Shown here in pieces: positions 58,584-64,000 of a stretch of DNA of 64,000 bases. The position numbers and the translations under genes are program-made. Origin of the DNA: Mitsuaria chitosanitabida ATCC BAA-476 = NBRC 102408 (GTDB lineage: Bacteria; Pseudomonadota; Gammaproteobacteria; Burkholderiales; Burkholderiaceae_C); the NCBI RefSeq assembly GCF_001598255.1, contig NZ_BCYP01000022.1, positions 62,001 through 126,000 on the forward strand, read 5' to 3'. The notes beneath the pieces are model-generated. The model was not told the origin of the DNA and searched no databases. It saw only the letters and a list, made by a program, of their open reading frames with translations. The first letter of the stretch is position 1. Each line of letters starts with the position of its first letter.

Positions 58584-59354
58584 ATGCGCTGGACTGGACC
58601 GATGACTGTTGCCCGCCGTGGCGCCGTGCTGACCCTGGCCCTGATGGCCGCTGGCTTCGCGCACGCCGCGGACGTGACGGTTTCCGCCGCCGCGAGCCTG
58701 ACCAACGCCTTCAAGGAACTGGCCCCCGCCTTCGAATCCGCCCACCCCGGCACCAAGCTGCAGTTCAACTTCGCCGCGTCCGATGCGCTGCTCGCGCAGA
58801 TCGCCAAGGGCGCGCCGGTGGACGTGTTCGCCTCCGCCGACCAGGAGACCATGGACAAGGCCCAGCAGCAGAAGCTGCTGGTGGACGGCACGCGCCGCAA
58901 CTTCGTGAGCAACGCGTTGGTGGTGATCACGCCGTCCGAGGGCGGTCAGTCGCTGAAGGCGCTGGCCGATCTGCAGCAGCCGGGCGTCAAACGCGTCGCC
59001 ATCGGCAAGCCCGAAGGCGTGCCGGCCGGCCGCTACGCCAAGAGCGCGCTGGAGAAGGCCAACCTGTGGGCGGCCGTCGAGCCCAAGGCCGTCTTCGCGC
59101 AGAACGTGCGCCAGGCGCTGGACTACGTCTCGCGCGGCGAGGCCGAGGCCGGCTTCGTCTACGCCACCGACGCCTTCGTCCTGAAGGACAAGGTCAAGAT
59201 CCTCTTCAGCGTCCCGACCGAGACCCCGATCTCCTACCCGATCGCCGTCGTGAACGGGGGGCAGAACGCCGACGGCGGCAAGCAGTTCCTGGCCTTCGTC
59301 GCCTCCCCGGCGGGCCAGGCGGTGCTGGCCAAGTACGGCTTCCAGAAGCCCTGA
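58584..59354 (+). CDS. modA: Molybdate-binding periplasmic protein
   Basis: A 256-residue exported protein that captures molybdate (and tungstate). The signal peptide is GAVLTLALMAAGFAHAA. The anion-binding residues lie in SAAASLTNAFKEL, FAASDALLAQIAKGAPVDVFASAD and the later SNALVVITP, DYVSRGEAEAGFVYATDA and TPISYPIAVV stretches. GAGGG before the ATG is a good ribosome-binding site. First gene of modABC, under the ModE operator. Confidence 0.95.
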   Translation: MRWTGPMTVARRGAVLTLALMAAGFAHAADVTVSAAASLTNAFKELAPAFESAHPGTKLQFNFAASDALLAQIAKGAPVDVFASADQETMDKAQQQKLLVDGTRRNFVSNALVVITPSEGGQSLKALADLQQPGVKRVAIGKPEGVPAGRYAKSALEKANLWAAVEPKAVFAQNVRQALDYVSRGEAEAGFVYATDAFVLKDKVKILFSVPTETPISYPIAVVNGGQNADGGKQFLAFVASPAGQAVLAKYGFQKP

Positions 59355-59411
59355 GCGGCCGACGCTCCGGACGACGCCGACCGACGCTGAACGACGGAGC
59401 GACGCGACCCT

Positions 59412-60080
59412 GTGGATCAAGCCTGGATCGCGCTCGCGCTGTCGCTGAAGGTCGCCGGCTGGGCGACGGCGCTCAACCTCTTGCTCGGCGTCGCCTGCGG
59501 CTATGCGCTGGCGCGCTGGCGCTTCCCGGGACGGGAACTGCTGGACGCGGTGCTGACCCTGCCCATGGTCCTGCCGCCGACAGTGCTCGGCTACTACCTG
59601 CTCGTCGTGATCGGCAAGCGCGGCTGGCTGGGCGCCTGGTTGTGGGAGCACTTCCAGATCAACCTGATCTTCACCTGGCAGGGCGCGGTGATCGCCGCGA
59701 CCATCGTGGCCTTCCCGCTGGTCATGAAATCGGCCCGCGCCGCCTTCGAGGGCGTCGATCCGCAACTCGAGCGCGCCGGCCGCGTGCTGGGCCTGGGCGA
59801 ATGGGCGCTCTTCTTCCGCGTGACTCTGCCGATGGCCTGGCGCGGCGTGCTGGCCGGCGTGCTGCTGGCCTTCGCCCGCGCGCTCGGAGAGTTCGGCGCG
59901 ACGCTGATGGTGGCCGGCAGCATCCCGGGCAAGACGCAGACGCTCTCCGTCGCCGTCTACGAGGCGGTGCAGGCGGGCCAGGACGACACGGCCAACCTGC
60001 TGGTGCTGATCGTCTCGGCGACCTGCATCGTGGTGCTGCTGGTGGCGGGCCGTCTGGCCGGACCGAAGGGCCGCGCATGA
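59412..60080 (+). CDS. modB: Molybdate ABC transporter permease
   Basis: A 222-residue inner-membrane permease with about five helices. The family start WIALALSLKVAGWATALNLLLGVACGYALARWRFPG and the EAA coupling loop GVDPQLERAGRVLGLGEWALFFRVTLPMAWRGVLAG fit ModB. It begins with GTG. It overlaps modC by ATGA. Spacing of 57 bp from modA contains no gene. Confidence 0.94.
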   Translation: MDQAWIALALSLKVAGWATALNLLLGVACGYALARWRFPGRELLDAVLTLPMVLPPTVLGYYLLVVIGKRGWLGAWLWEHFQINLIFTWQGAVIAATIVAFPLVMKSARAAFEGVDPQLERAGRVLGLGEWALFFRVTLPMAWRGVLAGVLLAFARALGEFGATLMVAGSIPGKTQTLSVAVYEAVQAGQDDTANLLVLIVSATCIVVLLVAGRLAGPKGRA

Positions 60081-60745
60081 GCTTCGACGTCCGCATCCGC
60101 AAGCGCGTCCACGGCGGCGATCGCAGCTTCGACCTGGCGATCGAGTTCTCGACCGACGCGCGGCGGACCGTGGTCCACGGCCCGTCGGGCGCCGGGAAGA
60201 CGCTGACGCTGCAGGCCATCGCGGGTCTGCTCAAGCCGGACGAGGGCTGCATCCTGGTCGACGGCCAGCCGGTCTTCGATTCGGCGCAGGGCGTGGACGT
60301 GCCGGCGCGAGATCGCCGGCTGGGCTATCTCTTCCAGGACTACGCGCTGTTCCCGCACCTGACCGTGCGGCAGAACATCGCCTTCGGCCTCCAGCGCGGC
60401 TGGCTGAATCCGACCCGCCACGGCGGTGGCGAGCCGGTCGAGCGCTGGCTGCGCGCCTTCGAGCTGGAGCGGGTCGCGGGCCAGCGGCCGCATCAGCTCT
60501 CCGGCGGCCAGCGGCAACGCACGGCGCTGGCGCGGGCGCTGGTCAACGAGCCCCGCGCGCTGCTGCTGGACGAGCCCTTCTCGGCGCTGGACCCGGAGCT
60601 GCGCGGGCGCATGCGGACGGAGCTGGACGCGCTGCTGGCGCAGATCGGCATCCCGATGCTGATGATCACGCACGACCCCGAGGACGTGGAGCGCTTCGGG
60701 GATCGCCGGATCCGGCTGAGCGAGGGGGGCGTGGACGCCGCCTGA
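60077..60745 (+). CDS. modC: Molybdate ABC transporter ATPase, short form without Mop domain
   Basis: A 222-residue cytosolic ATPase. Walker A is VHGPSGAGKT, the Q-loop LFQDYALFPHLTV, the signature HQLSGGQRQRTALARAL, Walker B LLLDEPFSALDPE and the H-loop MITHDP. Usual ModC proteins (~350 aa) carry a C-terminal TOBE/Mop domain that binds molybdate and inhibits transport; this one ends after the ATPase core, as if that feedback were absent or carried elsewhere. Last gene of modABC. Confidence 0.94.
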   Translation: MSFDVRIRKRVHGGDRSFDLAIEFSTDARRTVVHGPSGAGKTLTLQAIAGLLKPDEGCILVDGQPVFDSAQGVDVPARDRRLGYLFQDYALFPHLTVRQNIAFGLQRGWLNPTRHGGGEPVERWLRAFELERVAGQRPHQLSGGQRQRTALARALVNEPRALLLDEPFSALDPELRGRMRTELDALLAQIGIPMLMITHDPEDVERFGDRRIRLSEGGVDAA

Positions 60746-60860
60746 GTCCGGCGTGACACGATCCGACATCGATCAAGCCTCGCCCGGGTCCCGAGCCAGC
60801 CGACTTGCCATTTGCCCGGGATGAGGCATCGTGCGCGGGTCGCCACCACGTCGCCACCGG

Positions 60861-61742
60861 ATGACCGCCCTTGCCGCCGTCCCCTGGTCCCGCATCGCCG
60901 GGATCGTGTTCTTCTCGCTGTTCCTCACGGCGCTGAGCCGGCTCTTCATCGACGAGTCGACGCGCGGGATCCTTCGCGCCAGCGTCCTCGCCGGCGCCGC
61001 GCTGCTGGTGGAGGGGCGCTACGCCGCCGGATTCGCCGGCGGGTGGGGGCGGTGGCGGGCGGCGCGCGCGGCGGGGAAGGGCGTGCTGCATGGCGTGCTC
61101 GCCCTGCAACCGGTCGAGGTGTTCGGCCTTCAACGGCACGTCCTGGGCCTGTTGACCGGCTTCGCGCGATGGATCACCCGACGACGACCGCCGGCGCTGC
61201 CCGAAGGCTTGGCCTTCGGCTATCTCGGCAAGAGCAGCTACCCCGCCGCCGCGATCGTCCTGGCCCTGTGCCTGATCGTCGAGCTGCCGGTCGGCTACCT
61301 GCTCATGAAGGCCTTCGGCATGCCAGCGGCCAAGCTCGCCGCCGTCCATGACGCCCTGCTGGTGCTGACGATCTGGATCTTCGTGCTGGGCCTGGGCGAC
61401 CGCTACTGGCTCCGGGCCGGCGCCCATGTCCTCGACGCGCGGGCCTTGCACCTGCGACTGGGCACTCGCGTGACGGGCGCGCTCCCGCTCAGCCTGATCG
61501 ATCGCGCGATCCCGCTGGCGCGGCGGACCGCGCGCCAGCCAGCGGCCTCGCCTGGGCAGGCGCTGACGATCAGTCCGCTCGATGCGCCGAACCTGCGGCT
61601 CATGGTCGCCGCCGGGGCCCTGACCGGACTGCGCGTGCGGGGCGCGCCGGTGGCGTCGGGGGTGACGGCGCTCGACCTCCGGGTGGACGATCCGGCGGGC
61701 CTCCTGGCGGCGCTGGCCGCACGCGGTGTGCCGGTCGCCTGA
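60861..61742 (+). CDS. Membrane protein of unknown function
   Basis: A 293-residue protein with four hydrophobic helices: IAGIVFFSLFLTALSRLF and ILRASVLAGAALLV near the N-terminus, then SYPAAAIVLALCLIVELPVGYLLM and DALLVLTIWIFVLGLG in the middle. The rest is soluble: a basic stretch (WRAARAAGKGVLHG), and a C-terminal domain with SLIDRAIPLARRTA and ALDLRVDDPAGLLAALAARG. I do not recognise the family. A GTG ten codons upstream (60831) is an alternative start. It is followed by a heptamer tandem repeat. Confidence 0.72.
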   Translation: MTALAAVPWSRIAGIVFFSLFLTALSRLFIDESTRGILRASVLAGAALLVEGRYAAGFAGGWGRWRAARAAGKGVLHGVLALQPVEVFGLQRHVLGLLTGFARWITRRRPPALPEGLAFGYLGKSSYPAAAIVLALCLIVELPVGYLLMKAFGMPAAKLAAVHDALLVLTIWIFVLGLGDRYWLRAGAHVLDARALHLRLGTRVTGALPLSLIDRAIPLARRTARQPAASPGQALTISPLDAPNLRLMVAAGALTGLRVRGAPVASGVTALDLRVDDPAGLLAALAARGVPVA

Positions 61743-61750
61743 GCCCCACG

Positions 61751-61785
61751 CCTCTCGCCTCTCGCCTCTCGCCTCTCGCCTCTCG
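61751..61785. repeat. Tandem heptamer repeat (CCTCTCG)5
   Basis: Five perfect copies of the heptamer CCTCTCG lie just after the membrane-protein stop and before the chemoreceptor leader. A heptamer is not in frame with codons, and the tract is non-coding. Such tracts can change in copy number by slippage and might alter the expression of the downstream chemoreceptor, but nothing shows that here. Confidence 0.9.
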
Positions 61786-61982
61786 CCGGGCCGAGCGCGA
61801 CCGCCCATCCGTCGGGTGCCGCGGCGATGCGTGAGCAATGCACGCCAACCCGTCGCGCCTCGACCACGACCGGGGATCCGGCGTCATTTCCTCACTGGTG
61901 CCGTGCCCCGTACAGGTGCAACATCGCCAGGCTGTCGCAGCCCGACCTCCCTCCCCGGGCCGGCGGCCGAGGAGTTGTCCAT

Positions 61983-63536
61983 ATGCTGTCCGCCATGACC
62001 GCCAAGAGGTCCATCGGCCAGCGCCTCGGGCTCGTCCAAGCCCTGGTGCTGGTCATCGCGCTGATTGGATCGGCGCTGGGGTACTGGGGCCTGAGCCGCG
62101 TCGCGGATCAGACCCAGGCGATGTACGAGGATTCGATCGTCACCGAGCGCGTCGCCTCCGACTGGTACCGCAACGTCTTCAACGGGGCCACCCGCACCAC
62201 CGCGATCGCGGCCAGCGCGGATCCGAGCCTGGCCACCTTCTTCACCAAGCAGGCCGCCGACTCGACCAAGCTGTCGTCCGAGCTTCAGGAGAAGCTCGAC
62301 AAGCTGCTCACCACGCCCGACGAGCGCGCCAACTTCGAGAAGGTCATCGCCCTGCGCAAGGAGTACCTGCGCGTGCGCGATGCCATCACCGCCGCCAAGA
62401 AGGCCGGCGACGGCGACCGCGCCAAGCAGATCTTCGACGCCGAGTTCCAGAACGCCTCCAGCAGCTACCTCGATGCCATCCGCGTGGTGCTGCAGCAGCA
62501 GCGCGACCAGCTGGACGCGTCGATGAAGGCCCTGACCGACACCAGCCAGCATGCGCGCATCGCGCTCGTGGTGTTCGGCGTGGTGGCGCTGGTCGCCGGT
62601 GGCGCGCTGGCCCTGTGGCTGACGCGCTCGATCACCCGGCCGCTGCACCAGGCGGGCGAGGTCGCCGAGGCGATCGCCCGCTTCGACCTGACCCATCGCA
62701 TCGACACCGGCGGCACCGACGAGACCGGCCAGCTGCTGCGCTCGCTGGACACCATGCAGAACGCCCTGCTGCGCCTGATCGGCGACGTGCGCGGCTCCAC
62801 CGACAGCATCGGCACGGCCAGCGCGGAGATCGCCACCGGCAACATGGACCTGTCCGCCCGCACCGAGCAGACCGCGTCCAACCTGCAGGAGGCCGCGGCC
62901 TCGCTGACGCAGCTGACCGGCACCGTGCGCCAGACGGCGGACGCGGCGACGACGGCGAACCAGCTGGTGAGCTCCGCCTCCGAGACCGCCCAGCGCGGCG
63001 GCGCGGTGATGGGCCAGGTGGTCAGCACCATGGGCGAGATCAGCGACAGCTCGCGCCGGATCGCCGACATCATCGGCACCATCGACGGCATCGCCTTCCA
63101 GACCAACATCCTGGCGCTGAACGCCGCGGTGGAAGCCGCGCGCGCCGGCGAGCAGGGCCGCGGCTTCGCGGTGGTGGCCGGCGAGGTGCGCTCGCTGGCG
63201 CAGCGCAGCGCCGAGGCGGCCAAGGAGATCAAGACCCTGATCGCCACCAGCGTCGAGCGCGTGGAATCGGGCTCGCGCCTGGTGACCGATGCGGGCAGCA
63301 CGATGGGCGACATCGTCACCAGCGTGCAGCGGGTGACGGACATCATTGCCGAGATCCGCGCCGCGTCGCAGGAGCAGAGCGACGGCATCAGCCAGGTCAA
63401 CGCGGCGGTGGGCCATCTCGACCAGATGACGCAGCAGAACGCGGCGCTGGTGGAAGAGGCCGCGTCCGCGGCGGAGAGCCTGAAGGATCAGTCCAAGCGG
63501 CTGTCCTCGGCGATCGCGGTGTTCAAGCTGGCTTGA
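61983..63536 (+). CDS. Methyl-accepting chemotaxis protein (four-helix-bundle sensor)
   Basis: A 517-residue inner-membrane chemoreceptor. Membrane segments at about residues 16-36 and 195-215 bound a periplasmic four-helix bundle (4HB_MCP type); a HAMP linker (about 216-268, [20 protein letters not shown]) and a cytoplasmic signalling domain follow, with the highly conserved tip [36 protein letters not shown]. Methylation segments are present. There is no C-terminal NWETF-like pentapeptide for CheR/CheB tethering, so it probably depends on other receptors for adaptation. GAGGAG gives spacing 8 to the 61983 ATG; 61995 is an alternative. Confidence 0.94.
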   Translation: MLSAMTAKRSIGQRLGLVQALVLVIALIGSALGYWGLSRVADQTQAMYEDSIVTERVASDWYRNVFNGATRTTAIAASADPSLATFFTKQAADSTKLSSELQEKLDKLLTTPDERANFEKVIALRKEYLRVRDAITAAKKAGDGDRAKQIFDAEFQNASSSYLDAIRVVLQQQRDQLDASMKALTDTSQHARIALVVFGVVALVAGGALALWLTRSITRPLHQAGEVAEAIARFDLTHRIDTGGTDETGQLLRSLDTMQNALLRLIGDVRGSTDSIGTASAEIATGNMDLSARTEQTASNLQEAAASLTQLTGTVRQTADAATTANQLVSSASETAQRGGAVMGQVVSTMGEISDSSRRIADIIGTIDGIAFQTNILALNAAVEAARAGEQGRGFAVVAGEVRSLAQRSAEAAKEIKTLIATSVERVESGSRLVTDAGSTMGDIVTSVQRVTDIIAEIRAASQEQSDGISQVNAAVGHLDQMTQQNAALVEEAASAAESLKDQSKRLSSAIAVFKLA

Positions 63537-64000
63537 GCGGACGGGGGCCGTCCGCGCCCTGGAAGGACGCGAGGCACTGCGCCTCGCGCGCCGGCGTGAG
63601 CGTCGCGACCAGCTTCGCCCCGTCCCAGTCGGCCTCGCGCGGCGCGCGCGTCCAGGCCAGCGTGTCGGCGATGGTGGCCGCCGTCGGCCGCGTCGCGAGG
63701 CCCGCCGCGAAGGCCCGCGCGCAGTCGGCGAGCAGCATGCCGCCGTAGTCGGGGTCGCTCTCCGGCAGCCACAGCGGCAGGCCGGTCCACGGCGCGACCT
63801 CCAGCGCGAGCAGCGCCTCGTCGTCGATCCAGGTGAAGCGCGCGTCGGTGCCCGGCGCGGCCGCGACACAGGCGTCGAGCAGCTCGCGCATCGGCAGGCG
63901 ATGGCCGATCGCGTTGAACGCGCCGGTGACGCGGGTCTCCGCCAGCGTGACGCAGAAGCGCGCGAGGTCGCGCGCATCGATGAACTGCACGGGTCGCTCC
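63523..64000 (-). CDS. NAD(P)-binding epimerase/reductase-like protein, 5' end outside window
   Basis: The C-terminal ~158 residues of an atypical/extended short-chain dehydrogenase-type protein (NAD-dependent epimerase superfamily). It enters the window at [46 protein letters not shown], which is the common post-catalytic segment of such proteins, and ends with Pro-Ala. The gene continues past the right edge, so start and catalytic YxxxK are not visible. It converges with the chemoreceptor gene, and the two overlap by 14 bp at their ends. Confidence 0.75.
   Translation of the reverse strand, partial: ERPVQFIDARDLARFCVTLAETRVTGAFNAIGHRLPMRELLDACVAAAPGTDARFTWIDDEALLALEVAPWTGLPLWLPESDPDYGGMLLADCARAFAAGLATRPTAATIADTLAWTRAPREADWDGAKLVATLTPAREAQCLASFQGADGPRPLKPA

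Noticed and set aside
61884-63977. 697-codon minus-strand frame opposite the chemoreceptor
   Set aside because: Antisense of a clear chemoreceptor; the reading is repetitive and matches no family.
1-64000. tRNA, rRNA, transposase, integrase or phage genes
   Set aside because: I looked for tRNA-like cloverleaf ends, transposase motifs and phage structural genes and saw none.

Overview
The window is a chromosomal segment of a very GC-rich bacterium, most likely a betaproteobacterium of the order Burkholderiales, perhaps close to Roseateles/Mitsuaria. This is inferred from the strong G/C third-position bias, the abundance of LysR regulators, the receptor-DUF3649-PepSY-DUF3325 iron operon, the complete Anbu/ATP-grasp/alpha-E/transglutaminase cluster, and the single-domain ModE with a short ModC. 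I see no tRNA, rRNA, CRISPR array, transposase, prophage gene or replication origin. Genes are tightly packed and many neighbours overlap by ATGA or TGATG, so the window reads as ordinary chromosome with several compact operons.

Layout: 0.1-3.4 kb is a translationally coupled two-component pair (AraC-type response regulator and 7TMR-DISM hybrid-like kinase). 3.6-9.3 kb holds an SRAP-domain protein, GTP-type PEP carboxykinase behind a 15-bp inverted repeat, a small conserved-looking protein, and a LysR gene coupled to a UPF0149/SEC-C protein. 9.4-13.2 kb carries a metallophosphoesterase, a CLC channel, a universal stress protein and two small proteins. 13.3-16.3 kb is an ArgP-like regulator divergent from an ArgO/LysE exporter and DadA. 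16.4-21.2 kb holds an Hsp70-like protein, a secreted S9 peptidase and a second UPF0149 protein with an RGG-like tail. 21.2-21.6 kb contains a probable small structured RNA with its own promoter and terminator.

21.6-28.2 kb holds an acetyltransferase/methyltransferase pair, a secreted aspartyl-protease/TPR operon, a tiny MerR-like protein, a lipoprotein and a Tat-exported phospholipase C. 28.3-32.8 kb has LysR/mmsA and a TPR-GGDEF cyclase. 32.9-38.0 kb is a Fur-controlled siderophore uptake operon. 38.2-40.6 kb is a tandem pair of membrane GGDEF cyclases. 40.6-44.5 kb holds an SDR, RlpA, an FAH-family hydrolase and NadC. 44.6-45.4 kb holds an orphan PD-(D/E)XK-like domain. 45.4-49.3 kb is a GntR-controlled polar amino-acid ABC transporter with two paired operators.

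49.4-51.5 kb contains small exported proteins and the remnant of a TPR gene. 51.5-55.7 kb is the Anbu proteasome-like cluster. 55.9-58.1 kb is a sensor diguanylate cyclase. 58.1-60.7 kb is the molybdate regulon modE-modABC with a clear ModE palindrome. 60.9-64.0 kb holds a membrane protein, a chemoreceptor, and the end of an NAD(P)-binding epimerase-like gene that leaves the window.

Four diguanylate cyclases and one chemoreceptor point to a motile, surface-attaching free-living organism. The most interesting items are the candidate sRNA, whose promoter shares an AGGG-N4-CCCTA motif with the promoter of a small protein gene 14 kb away; the Anbu cluster, whose transglutaminase carries an insertion beside its active site; the orphan nuclease-like domain; and a family of 24-bp palindromic repeats confined almost entirely to 28-38 kb.
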